Shown one piece after another: positions 11,449 through 23,300 of a DNA stretch of 64,000 bases. The notes under the pieces are model-generated. The model was not told the origin of the DNA. It did no database searches and saw only the letters and a program-made list of their open reading frames with translations. Every line of letters starts with the position of its first letter. The stretch's first letter is position 1. Both the position numbers and the translations under genes were made by a program. This DNA comes from Stemphylium vesicarium. Lineage: Eukaryota; Ascomycota; Dothideomycetes; Pleosporales; Pleosporaceae. Location of the stretch: assembly GCA_004380135.1 (NCBI GenBank), contig QXCR01000068.1, positions 117,545-181,544 on the forward strand. Direction: 5' to 3'.

Positions 11449-13991
11449 AGAGGGACGTAGAGAAACCACGGATCTATATGCTTTTAGTCTCGAAGCTCTT
11501 TACACTTCCATCTCATCGTGTACGATTCTCTACTATCTTCTACCAAAAGGTACAAACGCAAGACTACCTTCTCGTTGCGATGAGAATAAGACCATATCCC
11601 CTTTTTTGGACTTGGTGTCTCGTCGCGCGTACATTCCTGTCATCACATACTCATGACTAGCTTGAGCAAGCCATATCCTAGATGTTGAACAAACAACGGC
11701 ATTATGAGAATTCACACACGTAATCTCTAATCTAGCTACAACTGCAGTAGTAGACGGAATAGTAGCTAGAGGGCACTAGCAGCCACCTGCTACTTGTCGA
11801 GAGAGAGTTTTCCAATGCTAGACTTCTACATTGCTGCGAGAGATAATGATGTGGAAACCATTTTGTGTGCGGTAGTCGCCCGGAAAGGGGGCTGTGCGCA
11901 GGTTCTATAAGTTATACTCTCTTCCCTAGTCTAGCATAGCATCCAGTCCCATAAGTTTGTACAAACGAGACCCTCCATCACCCTGCTGCACACACGTACA
12001 CATCTGTTGCCTACGCATACAGCCCCATACTCGCACAGCACAGAAAGAGCGGGTCTAAAGCACACTTTGACCCATCCCCTCTCAAACCTACTACCCACCC
12101 AGCAAATCATAAGGAAAATTTATAGCTTAGCACCCCATCTTCCATTCAATCTCCCGTTCAATCTGCCCATCACAAACCCAACACCAACACCGCAGCCCTA
12201 CCTCGCCGTCTCAACCTCACAATAACGTTTGCGTCAACGTACGTCACAGGAGCTAGTCCCTCGAGCCCAATCTTGGCAAGTTAGTCGTCCATCGCACCTT
12301 TGCTGCCTCGGCCTGCGTCCTTAGCCTCGTCTTGCAACTTTACTTGCCTAGGCTTAGGCCGCCTGCCTGTCGCCTTGCCGCCTCACCGCACTAACTCTAC
12401 AGTAACAGCACAGGTACAAAAGAGACTACCGCGCTTGCGAAAACGGAGTTACCCGCAACCGGGTTTTCAATGTCCGTCATCGCAGTCATACGGCCGGTGT
12501 CGTGTGCGTTAGTTTGCAGTCAACTTTAGTTTCTGCCAAAAACTAGAGCGATATAGCTCTAGTCAAATCCCGTCCCATCCAGTCCGTCCCCCCTCTCTAT
12601 AGCCCACTTCCAAGCAAAGCGCAAAGGGGATGGAGGAGATAGAAAAAAGGAAACTTTAATTATACTACAGACAGGGTATTTTCTTTCTTTCTTCCTATGT
12701 GGCCGGGCGCCATGGTTCGGGACTACAGCTTCCGTTGAACCAGTCAAAAACAGCTGCAGGGATTGTTCTCATCGTTATGCGCACGCACGCGCGCGCAAGG
12801 AAGGGCGGACATGTGTGGACGGAGCCAAGAAGCAATTCTTGAGGACTGGCTGGCTGTTGCGCTGCCCGTGGGCCCTGGGATGCATGTCTTGCATTGGGGA
12901 CTGGAGGGGTGGAGCGTAGTAGGGACCGCACGGCTACTATGAGGTTTAGTCGCGTGAAGCAGGGGGGAGGGGAATAAGGGATGGTGGTCGGGGTGTGAGC
13001 GTTAGGTGGGAAAAGCAGATGAGAAGCAGCGCACCTGCATGTACGAGCAGTGCTACTATTCGTGCTGCATTAGAGCTCATAGCAAAAGAATTCACTGCAA
13101 CCAAAGGCAAAAAATGCATTTTCCTTTTTCGAAGCATCCATGAGGGTGGCTGGCTGCCCCGAACTGCTCCCAGGGTGTTAGCTTTGCTCTAGACTCAATG
13201 CGGAAAGTGGAGCGTGCGTTGCTCTATCGGAGTCAACTCCAGAGACGGAGTTAGCGTTGCAGCCTCGTAACCCTTCTTTTCCTGCGTGGCTACTTTCTTT
13301 TTCTTCCACATCAGCCGTAGTCCATGGAGAAAGGTGTTCAGCCGAGTTCATCCGGGGGCGGTTCATTCCACAAAGTAAAAATCCCGAGACGAAAAAGCAG
13401 CTTCGAGCAGCGTCATTGAGCGGTGCGTGAAGAGATTTGCAATCTTGGATGCAGGAGCATGGGCTCCACTAGATTTCATCTCGTGTAGGGACGTGCGGGT
13501 ATGCAGGAGGAGCAGGAGGGGTCTTTTTGGCTCATGCCTTCTTTTCATGGTTGACATGATCTAATCGTTATACACATCGTGGGACTTTTGAAATCCGGGG
13601 CCGAGGACTGCGCTTCATGGAGTCTGGCTTAGCGCATCATCTGTGCTTACCCATGCGGAAACTCTCGTTTTCCTCCGTTTGACTCGCTGGCCACAGAAGG
13701 CCCAGAACAATGCGACCTCGCGTCCATCCAAAAGGTCGTTCCAGAACATGAACGCCAGAGCTGCGTCGCAGAGATTGTTCCAGATCATGAACGCCGTCAA
13801 CGGCCAGAGCCAAGATTTGTTACTCCAGCACATGGTCGTATTTGCCGGCGTCGTCGGCTCCTGCCATTCATCCCAATGCTTATCTGGCCATGGGCTTCGA
13901 GCCAAAAACAAAGGCACGGACGGCTATGGCTCGCGTTTAGCAATTTCGTTTAGAGATCTCCAGTCTGTCGGTCACCACACACACACACCGC
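10427..13991. other. 3.5-kb region without a recognisable gene
   Basis: No frame on either strand shows domain signatures or coherent splicing. The left part (10.5-11.1 kb) is AT-rich. It is followed by the long TAG array at 11.38 kb, homopolymer G and T tracts near 11.26-11.33 kb, and an alternating purine-pyrimidine stretch at 12.78 kb. Part of it may be long untranslated or regulatory sequence for the mucin-like gene or for a non-coding RNA. Nothing in the sequence settles this. Confidence 0.5.
11382..11449. repeat. (GTA)n microsatellite, about 22 units
   Basis: This is a perfect trinucleotide array of GTA/TAG units. It generates a spurious poly-Val frame on the plus strand. It is the longest simple repeat in the window. 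Confidence 0.97.
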
Positions 13992-16501
13992 TCAACCCAA
14001 ACGCTCTGAGGCGTCGATGCATTCGCACTTATTCCTCTTGCGGTCCCACAGTTCGATGAGCCACTGGTGACATGTCTCGATCTCGATGGGGCCTGGGCAA
14101 AGCGGAAGCTTCTGTCGAAATTTCTTCTCATACTCGCGAATCGCCAGATGGCATTCGATCTCCTTGACCATGCGCTCGATCAACTTCTTTGCTTGTTCGC
14201 TGTCCTCAGAAAGTGCATGAAGCAAGTCTTCAGCCACAAGTTTGGCTTCGTTGGTCCCGATCTGAGTAAGGCTGTAGAAGTACTGACGCCTGTAGACCTC
14301 TAAAAATGCATCCTGGGGTGGTGTCAGACCGCCAAGCTCGCTTGTGAGTATCAACGGGCTTTCGGTGTAATTCCAGGCTTGTGCCTCATGGATTGAGTTC
14401 CGATGCAAGACCTGCACGTCAAGGAGGTGTAGCTTGGTTGCGCCTACATGGACAGAGTTCAGAAGGTCCTGCCTGAGGCCATTGGCGTCTAGGCTCGAGT
14501 TCAGAATGGGATTGTCGGAGTCAAGCTTGATGCTCCGAGCCTCAGCCTTTGTCACGCGAACTCGAACGAAGAGCATATGCACTTGACCCAAATACAGCTG
14601 AGGAATTTCCTTGTCTCCGTAGAACTCGACGAGCTCACAGCCTGTCTTGGTTCGGATGTCGACGCTCAACCTAGTCAGCTCACCGACAGGTTTGTAAGAT
14701 CGAGCATTGTTCAAGATACGCTTAATGCGACTAGGCGTGGACTGGTACTTGGAATAGTTGCTTGCAAATACATTCTTGCAGCAGCTATCAAGGCAGACCT
14801 TGTCTTGGAACTCTGGCTCGCGGCGGTAGGGGAGTATCGCAGGATTGATCCGGTGAATGTAGAGATCCGGAAAGGACTTTGAGACGTCATGAAGCGTATG
14901 GACTGCAGGTGATAGTATGACGATGTGTGTACGGCCAGCCTTGAGATGCTCGACCTCTACTGACCTAGCTATGCCAAGAATGACATCAGTCATGGATGGG
15001 TTCGGGCGAGGCGGATCCCAGACTTGAGTACCGGATTGCGCGATTGTAGAGGTTAGCTCTCGGATCACTGACTCAGTATCGTTGTTGATAGGACGCATCG
15101 GATACAGCATGTCGGGTCGATTTCCAGTGACGCTCCGGTGAGTGCAATGGGTGGTGTACAGCGCCAGGCGATCGTCAGAGCCAAGATGATACTAGGAAAA
15201 AGTAAGCGCATGCTTCAAAATTGCTTCGGCTAATGTAACGTACCAGCGCACCGTTGACCGCCTCCAAAGATTTCTCGAGACAAGCGGCCGTCACGTAATA
15301 CCTGAAGCAACATTAGCTAGTGTTGCAATGACCAACGCTCGAGCCCTTACCCGTTGTCTACCAAAAAGATCACATCTATTGCATCATCTGCAAGAGGCCT
15401 CCGGTTGTGCAATACGCCTTCAATGTCGACTGCGATGGTGATCTCTTGAACTTCTTCGGTGAGAACCTTTACTTCTGGGAACAGCCTGACCGCTGCCCGT
15501 AGAGTAGTCGGCAGCTTGACATGCGAGTCCGGTGCGTTTGCATCCACCACTTCTTGGTCACATTCTGTTGGTAAAGGGATGTGGCTGGCAAAGCGATCCA
15601 TCAGGGACTTGAACTTCTCTCCTCTAAATAACTTTAGTATTTTCCTTATACCAGGGTCGACTTCCACGGACTTGCGAGCGTTTTTGGCTAGAAAGGCCAT
15701 GACAGCGTCCTCGGTGAGGTCTTTCGCTTCTACTCCTTCGTCGATCTCGTCGTGAGCTGCTAGGGTTGTGCCAAGGATTGGCGAGGTCGTGTCGGATGAA
15801 TCACAGGCACTCAGACTTGTATCGCCAGTGCCCTGACGACGCAAAAGTGGCAGACCACTCGTAAAGAGTCGTAGTCTGCTCGATTTGCGCCGCTTCGGTG
15901 GATCATTGCGACCTTCAGTATTGTGAACCGCATTTTCTAAAGACTGTTGGGCGCTCAGGCGTTGGAGCGTACTGGTAAATGCTGGCTTCGGCACATATGC
16001 CGATTCGTTCCAGGTTGTGTCTAACGGAGGCCAGGGCATGGAACCAAGAATGTGCGATGATCGTCCTGCATTGCCAGCCTCATCCTGACTATTGTTGCGC
16101 GAGCAAGCCATTAGGTCTCCAAAGCTTGAGCCCGAAGCTGAGGAGCGGCTGTTCCTATTCTTGCGTATGGTCAGAGGATGATCGCTCGGAGTACGGCTGA
16201 CAGGCAAAGGTGTTGCGCTCCACGACAACGGCGTCTTGAGCGGACGCGCCCAATCGAGGACAGATGGGTCAAAGCTATAATCAGGCGGTAACTCCTAGAT
16301 ATCGCTCTTGATCTCGTCGATTATGTCGTCTAGTGGCCCAAACACGTACTCGTCGCCGCCATAGCCGTGGGTAGACTTACGGAATATGCGTCGGTGGAAC
16401 GTGGCTTTGCGCGACTTCTTCTGTATATGCAGTGGCGATGGATAGAGGGGGGTGCGCGGGAACAAGACGTCACCCGCTGTTGTGGTGGTGGTTGTGATCA
16501 T
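13992..16501 (-). CDS. von Willebrand factor A-like domain protein, with in-frame TAG at codon 69
   Basis: Exon 1 runs 16501-15351, exon 2 15301-15244 and exon 3 15191-13992. Introns are 15302-15350 (GTAAGG, branch GCTAATG, 49 nt) and 15192-15243 (GTACGT...CCTAG, 52 nt); all junction phases agree. The frame is 803 codons counting TAG at 16295-16297. The N-terminal part is Ser-rich and basic. A vWA-like Rossmann unit starts at ~360 with a buried strand IDVIFLVDNG, followed by DDRLALYTT and HIVILSP strands. The MIDAS-like site reads DNG rather than DxSxS, so metal binding is doubtful. The C-terminal ~300 residues show no recognised domain. The TAG sits between SDI and ELPPDYSFDP. A 51-nt intron with a weak GTGTTT donor could remove it, otherwise it is a nonsense codon. 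The function is unknown. Confidence 0.7.
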
Positions 16502-16941
16502 TCTGGATGCGCACAGGTCCGACAAACGGAGACGCAGTCACCGCGACGCGCTCACATTCACTTTTGGCGATTTCACCTTCCGCGCGGGTGAATCGTTCGT
16601 ACTATTTCGAGCTCGCAGCAAAGTTTCTTGCTTTGCAAGTGGAGATGGATAAGAAGAGTAGCTAATACAAAAGCTGGGATATGGACATTGCATGAATGGT
16701 CGAGGGCAGAGACAAGCGAGTATACTGAGACTAGGCTGACGGCCCTTTGAAGAAGGCATGAGGTGGGGCAAGTAAACATACCGAGGTGCTCCTGCTGCAC
16801 GAGTATGAGATAAATTCTCTACTAAAGGTAGTGGTGATATGGACAATCTTTTACACCTTCCAATGAAGGCCACCTTAGGCTCTCAGTCGGATTGTTGCAC
16901 GTCACGTGCCTGCTACAGGCGTGAATATCAACGTTGAGACG

Positions 16942-18051
16942 TCATGTCTCGGCAGTCCGAGCGGCAGCCATTTCTAGGTGCATCTTCATTTTCTCCTGCA
17001 TTTCTTCATCGGCTTCGCGGAAACGGATCTGACAATTCTTTTAGTCCTGTGAGATTTGCTGGGCATTGGCAGCTTACTATGTCTTCCCCGGCACCGGCGC
17101 CAAAAAGAACGGGCTCTGAGAGGCTAGCCTTGACTGCTTTTCTTACACGGTCCTCCCATACACCTTCCCAGTTCCATTCTCCAGGGCGCCTGTTTCTCCC
17201 CAACGCACTGCTACCTTCTGACTTTTCAGTTATCGACGGCTCTGGGCTGGGTGATGCGGATGAAGCCTGCTGGGCCCGTAGGATTGGTGCCCGATGCGCT
17301 CGCCACGCATGATAGGCTCCTGGGTTCGCAGCAGCCTCTAGCGGAAGCGAATCCAAAATCGACTCCTCACTGAAGGTTGAACGGATGTACTCTAACATGC
17401 GCACAATGGAGATTTCCTCGGTCGGCGAGGGCGCACCAAGAGCACTCGGGGTGACGTTGAAGTCGGGACGGGCGGGGCTGCCCAAGGCAGATCCACTGAC
17501 ATCGCGAGAATTCGGTACAGACTTTCGAGCTCGTCCAAACCAGTGCGGGAAGCCGTGTCGCAAACTGAATCCGCCCGGTGGCAGCCGCTCCTCATCCGTC
17601 GCACTTACGGTATCCGTGTCTGCGGAGCCAGTCGTATAGGTATACGTGGTAAGTGGCGTGAGCAACGGGTGAAAGACATCGGTGGAAAAGGTCACGAGAG
17701 GGGGTATAGCAGGATAGCTCGGTGGGAAGGATATTTGGAAGCGTAAGACTGCAGGCGCATATGGTCCTGTCCAACGTGAACAAGGCCGGTCTCAAATAGG
17801 CAAGAAACACAAGACGGTCGCTTAGCCCTATGGAGCACCCTACCTTTTCGCACGAAGATCACACCGACCCACAGCGACGGATCGCCGGGCGTGATGCTCA
17901 GGAAAACGCCATCAAGCTGTGCATAGCGCAGGCGGGAGCTGTGCACCGTTAGGAAACGCTACTAGGTTGTGTGCGCCGCGACCTACAACTCGACGAGCAA
18001 ATGTTGCTTCCGAAACGACGGGAGAGCCGATGCAGAGCCGGACAACGGCAT
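16942..18051 (-). CDS. catalytically dead E2-like UBC-domain protein (AKTIP/FTS-like)
   Basis: There are four exons: 18051-17987, 17938-17844, 17766-17078 and 17028-16942. The introns are 17939-17986 (48 nt, branch CCTAACG), 17767-17843 (77 nt) and 17029-17077 (49 nt). The exons total 936 nt and encode 311 residues, and every junction phase fits. Residues ~14-110 match the ubiquitin-conjugating fold: an N-terminal helix (FRKQHLLVE), then GVFLSITPGDPSLWVGVIF, GPYAPAVLRFQISFP and VFHP at 84-87. The E2 HPN motif is HPL, and no cysteine follows where the active site should be, so ubiquitin transfer is not expected. The family resembles human AKTIP/FTS and UEV proteins, which act as adaptors in trafficking. 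The ~200-residue C-terminal extension has a helical, acidic/basic end (EADEEMQEKMKMHLEM). Confidence 0.85.
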
Positions 18052-21000
18052 CTTCTGAACAACGGTGATGGTTGTATGGAGTTCGGGATCCCTCGAAGCA
18101 TGCCCGCGGATGCGCGTTTGGCGCTAGCGCTAGCCGATCTACGCCATCACCTGGTTCCCCTAACGCTCCTGCTCATTTGCAATTCGTTGCATGTGCGACA
18201 CCACCAACACTCGAACTTGTTGCCGGCAGCGCAAAGGAGATGCGCGCAGGGTTGGACTATGGCAGCCTTGGGCGACCCGACGACGTGGCAAGCTCGCAGT
18301 GGTGATGATGAAATCGAAGAGGTCATCTCAGCCTGTTGGTTGGACAGGGCAGCCGCGTTCAACAATGGAATACTCACCACCAGCACAGTCTACCGAACAA
18401 CTGCGGCGGGAGCATTGTAAGTACCGGTCTTGCGTTGCCGAGGGTGCCGGGCTCCCGCCTGATCCTCGTAGTTCATGGCTGCGAGATTGTTTATTCGGGA
18501 TGCGGAGGGCTGCAGCACTGGAGAGTGAGGAGGCCGAGCAGATGTCTCGGGAAGCTTGCACCGGTCCGGTCGAGTGCACCAGGCCGGACTCACGTCAGAT
18601 GTGACAGAGGGCGTAATGACTGCATGCACCGTTGGCCTCGACGAGTCACGGCGCCATTTTCCCATTACCGTTGCCAAACACTTGCATTCGGGGCATGAAG
18701 CTACCGGTGCCGTTTTGTGACTGCCGGGCTTGCCTATACACAGGCATCCAGACAAGGGAGAGACTGGTGTCGTATGCTGCCTGGAGGCGGCTGTGCCTCA
18801 TTGTGATGACCAGCTGTCGTGCAACGTCGAAATGAACATGCGCTGGCTCCAGTCAGCGCATCATGGGTAGCCTTACGCGACGGTATCACAATAGCCGCCA
18901 AGAAGAGACAAAGGAAGGACCTCAGACGTAGTGTCGACGCCTGCTGCCCAAATGGAGGCGCCGTGGTCTGCAAAATGATCGGACAAGAGCACTTCCGATC
19001 GACCCATCGCACCGGTTTCGAGGCTGTCTGCACTCTTGTACACTTGTTCCGACAAGCGCGTGAACCACCCAACCCTCTGAAACCTCTTGAACCCAAGCAC
19101 ACGTCTGCTGTGCCGCTGGCATGCCTTCGTCACCGCATGGTGAGGTATACAATGGCTAGGGAGAAAACAGCATGGCGGCATCTTCGGAGGATTCCATGGG
19201 AGCAATCAGAGGGCCAGGGGGGGTCATATTTCGAGAGAGACTAAAAAAGGCGGTGGCTGTCTCAGACGCTTCCATCTGCTAAACCCTGTCCTCGCGTGGA
19301 AATCTGCAGGCCAGCCTTAGATATCCACACCGCCATGACCGCTTAGACCACGGTCCACTTTGGCTGGGACGAAACAGCCGTTATGCTTTGACACCTCTGG
19401 CTTTTTGCTGGCTTCTGCCACAGCCAACACAACAAGCAAAGCGTGGCTCACAGTGGTGCAGCGACAGATCAATTGGCAACACGCGACGGAGGCGTGTCCG
19501 GTCCCACCAGAACAGGTGACAGCGGGCAGGCTGTTTGGGGGCGGTCTGGGATGGGCAGCAGTACAGACGCGGCGGCCGGTACATGGACCGCAGGTAGGCG
19601 CATCGGGGCAGTCAGCTGATGGTGGGGGATTCCAAGGTTTGGATTTATGATGTCTCGATGACTGATTGAGATTGCAATCACGATGCGCGACCGGCAATGA
19701 CAGATGCAAGCAGCAAGCCACGTCCTGCGACCCGGTTGGGCCGAGAGTGCGGTCGTGGGAGGCTTCGAAACCACGCTGACCGGACAGGGGTGGGTCGAGA
19801 TGATACCTGGGGCAGCAAATGAAATGGGCGCACGCAGGGTGCCAGGGCGCGATCTGATGGACACGAAACGCGCTGCGTCGTCGAGCGTCGGCCATTCAAG
19901 CGGCGCGACTCGTGCCTTTGTGGCGCTGACGACAACCCGGATCGTCGTGTATCGCAGCAACAAAGCGACGCAGGTTTGATGCGCATGGCCGCGTGACAGG
20001 CGGGCGTGCATTGCAAGATTCCAGTCACCCATTTGCGCCCCCGTCGCAGGGCCATACACCGCCATTTTCCGCGGGTTGCAGTCGTGGTAGCAGCAGCACG
20101 ATGGAGTGATATGGTGCCAATGATGCCATAGCGGACGCTGCTCATCATCATTGACAGCGAAGGGCCCATGCCCACACGACGCTCGCGCCCATGCAGCCCA
20201 CGCCCACGCACGCCCAGTGGAGGATGGTCTGTGGATGCTGGAGCGGGTCTGAGCTGGCCTTCTCGAAATTCTTCGGCGACTCTGCTGACTCGTCGGCTGT
20301 CAAGAAGTTTGACCGCGCCGCCGTGTGTTCTGGTGCCCCTGAGCGACTTACCAGCGAAAATTAGCAGCGCTTCGTGTGCCTAGGCGGCAGGGCGTCCCAT
20401 TTGTCGGCCGGGGCAGCGGCTGCAGTGCCGGGCTTGGTCTGCTGTCCGCATGCGGAATGTGAACGGGCGACTGCGGCCGGCATGTCGTTCACATCGCGAC
20501 GGGGGGGCCCTGCCAACAGCCCGACTCAGGCTGCTAGTGCCTGTGGCCTTCGGTAGAAGCATGTGGGCACTCTAGCGCCGAGCCTTTGGGTACCGGGGAG
20601 TCGGGTTGCGCTGATGATCCTGTTCCTCTTACGAGCCACGTCCAACGCTCTTGCAACTCTCCCTGGTCCGCCTTACTCGCTTCCCTCTAGCTCGTCCAAT
20701 GTCGTGGATTCCGCCCAACCCGAACCTCCTTGCACGAGAGAGAGAGACGCAGAGGCGCAGAAGCTTCCCCAGCCCAGCCCTGGCCCACCCTTCAGGGGTC
20801 GTCTTCGCTTTCGCATGCTCGCACACTGTCCCAAGGCCCGTCCGGTGACATGGAGGCACAAACAAACGAGCTAGCTGCTGTGCAGTCCAACTGCCAGCAC
20901 CGCGCTGCACCTGCCGGTCGCTTATCGACTAAAGGTGGCCTGTTTCGTTGCAACTATGCTATTACGGATCCGCTACTCATTTTACATTTGCTGGTCCCTC

Positions 21001-21401
21001 CGCTGTCCCTACCCTATCCGCCCACACTACGTATCCATACCCACTGCCATCACCGCTTGTTCTCCGTTTCTTCCCCGCCGCTACCATCCTTGTTCACTCT
21101 CAGCGGGCTATCCGTTTTCAGGACGCCACTTAAATCTTGCTCCTCCTTATATACCCTGTGACGCTCGCGTCCTTTGCACACTGACTCTGCCCTCTGAACC
21201 CTGGAGGTACTAATCTGTCGCAAACTCGCACATGTCTTATTTGTCTCGATCAACCCTCACTTGAAATCCCACCTGCCGTCTTGCACCCTACTGCCACCCA
21301 ACAACACCCGTCTCTATCCCACCTACAACAACAACAATAGAACCCTCTCGGCATACATACACATATACACAGACACACATCCATCAGCACACATCACAAC
21401 A
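18052..21401. other. 3.3-kb GC-rich region without a supported gene
   Basis: Many overlapping open frames of 60-200 codons exist on both strands here. They come from the high GC content: they overlap each other in antisense and show Arg/Ser/Pro/His-biased composition with no domains or signal peptides. The right end holds a pyrimidine-rich promoter-like stretch (20.95-21.15 kb), a TATA-like element and CAA/CACA-rich leader sequence before the MFS start codon. A long non-coding transcript is possible but not supported by anything specific. Confidence 0.5.
21148..21154 (+). promoter_or_regulatory. candidate TATA box of the MFS transporter gene
   Basis: TTATATA lies about 250 nt before the ATG at 21402. 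It follows a long CT-rich tract and precedes an unstructured CA-rich leader, which is the usual layout of a well-expressed fungal promoter. The assignment is by position and motif only. Confidence 0.4.
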
Positions 21402-23300
21402 ATGGCTCGATATGGCGTGCCAGCTGCCGTTGGCAGCGATAGAACGCCTTTCCCGACCCGACAAATGGCTGTACTTGGTGAGCCTCATTGCATCTACCTA
21501 GGTGTTACGGTCTGAGGTGCTAACAATACGTCAATCAGCCCTTTGCCGGATATGTGAACCCATTGCCTTCATGTCGATATTTCCTTACGCCTACTTCATG
21601 GTCGAATCCTTCATGAGCGGCCACAGCACCGCCCAGATCTCCATGTACACCGGCATGGTCACCTCCTCATTTGCCTTTATGGAGTGCATCAGCGGCATTT
21701 TCTGGGGCCGACTGAGCGACCGGATCGGACGGAAGAAGGTGCTCCTTGGTGGCCTCTTTGGCACGGGGCTGAGCATGCTTCTTTTTGGTTTCTCCACGAG
21801 CCTGCCAATGGCATTGATTGCGCGGGCTCTCGGAGGTTTGCTCAACGGGTGAGGTCATAGTGTGGTTTAGCGTCAGAGCCTCGCTAACCGAATATGCAGG
21901 AACATCGGCGTACTCCAAACGACAGTCGCAGAGCTGATCACGGATGAGCGACACCAACGTGAGTTTGATCTAACTTTAATTACGGCGCCGATCACGACTG
22001 ACTTTTGCATAGCGCGCGCTTATTCCATCATGCCCTTCGTATGGTGCCTCGGGTAGGCTACTCCTGAGCACATCTATTTGTCCACGGCTGACCGCTTTTT
22101 TGTAGCACCATCATCGGCGGAGCGCTTGGCGGCCTGCTTGCTCGTCCTGCCGACGTAATGCCCTTTTTCAAGGCCACTATTTTCGACACGTACCCGTTTC
22201 TTCTGCCGAACCTTGTTTGCACCAGTTTCGTTGTTCTCGGGCTCACTGTCGGCATCTTGTTTTTGGAGGAGACGCACGAGGATCGCAAATACGACCAGGA
22301 TCGGGGACGTGAGGCGGGGCAATGGCTGCTTCGTAAACTTTGGAACCGAGACGCAAAGACAACGTTTGACGACAAGGATGCCTCTCTTGACGAAATGAGC
22401 TCGATGCTCCACGACCACGACCACAATGCGCAGGCCTACAGAAGCACCGATAGCTCGCCGACTTTGTGCAGCACGCGTACCTCCATTTCAGAATTGCCCG
22501 ATTTCTCTCTCGACAAGGAACTTGCACCAGCACCGACAATCCGCCAGGCCTTCTCCAAGCAAATATGCATGAACGTTTTGTGCTATGGAATTCTCGCTTT
22601 CCACACCATCTCCCTTGAACAGCTTCTGCCGATCCTCATGTCCAAGAAGGTCCCCTCTGGCGACAACCAGCATCTTCCTTTCCACTTCGAGGGTGGATTC
22701 GGGTGGTCAACCCAGACAACCGGGGCTTTCCTTGCCGCGCAGGGCTTCCTTCAGATGTTCGCTCAGGTTATCGTCTTTCCCTGGCTGAGTAAGAAGCTCG
22801 GCAGCCTCCGCACGTTCTGGATCACTCTTTCTTGCTACCCTATCCTTTACCTGCTCGCACCGTACCTGGCTATTTTGCCCGAGAGCCTTCGCATTCCCGG
22901 ACTCACGGTTTTGCTCATTGCCAAGGTCACGTTCCAATCGCTGTCTTATCCTTCTTTGGCCATCATTCTCGCAAACTCATCTCCATCTAAGAAGGTGCTC
23001 GGTACCCTAAACGGTGTTGCCATGTCATCCGCGAGTGTCGCTCGTGGTTTCGGACCCACGGTATCTGGTGCCGTCGACAGCTTGGGTACCTCGCTGCACA
23101 TGTCCGGACTCGCATGGTGGACTATTGCCGCAGTCGCATTCCTGGGATGGCTTCCTGGATTTGCTCTGCATGAGGGCAACAAGCGAACAAACTTCGCTGC
23201 ACAAGATGACGAGGAGGCTCTATTGGACAACGATTCGGATGCCGAGTCCATCATCACGCTTACACCAGACGAAACGGTAGAGACGGTCCTTTCAAAATAG
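21402..23300 (+). CDS. major facilitator superfamily transporter (DHA1 / ZIFL-like)
   Basis: There are five exons: 21402-21477, 21539-21848, 21900-21958, 22013-22052 and 22106-23300. Introns are 51-61 nt with GTGAG/GTAGG donors. Together they encode 559 residues in a consistent frame. The MFS signature GRLSDRIGRKKVLLGG is in loop 2-3 and GGLLNGNIGVLQTTVAEL is in helix 4, as in DHA1 antiporters. The closest types I know are plant ZIFL and yeast Ycr023c. A long hydrophilic loop between helices 6 and 7 is acidic and His-containing (DHDHNAQ). The C-terminal tail is acidic. Substrates of this group include zinc chelators and small organic molecules; the substrate here is not deducible. The regular cluster of four small 5' introns supports the gene as intact. 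Confidence 0.9.

Noticed and set aside
11352..11660. 102-codon frame with a long poly-Val run
   Set aside because: It is an artefact of the GTA array at 11.38 kb.
18072..20210. Dense overlapping frames on both strands
   Set aside because: High GC content reduces stop frequency. The frames overlap in antisense with Arg/Ser/Pro/His bias and show no domains or consistent introns.
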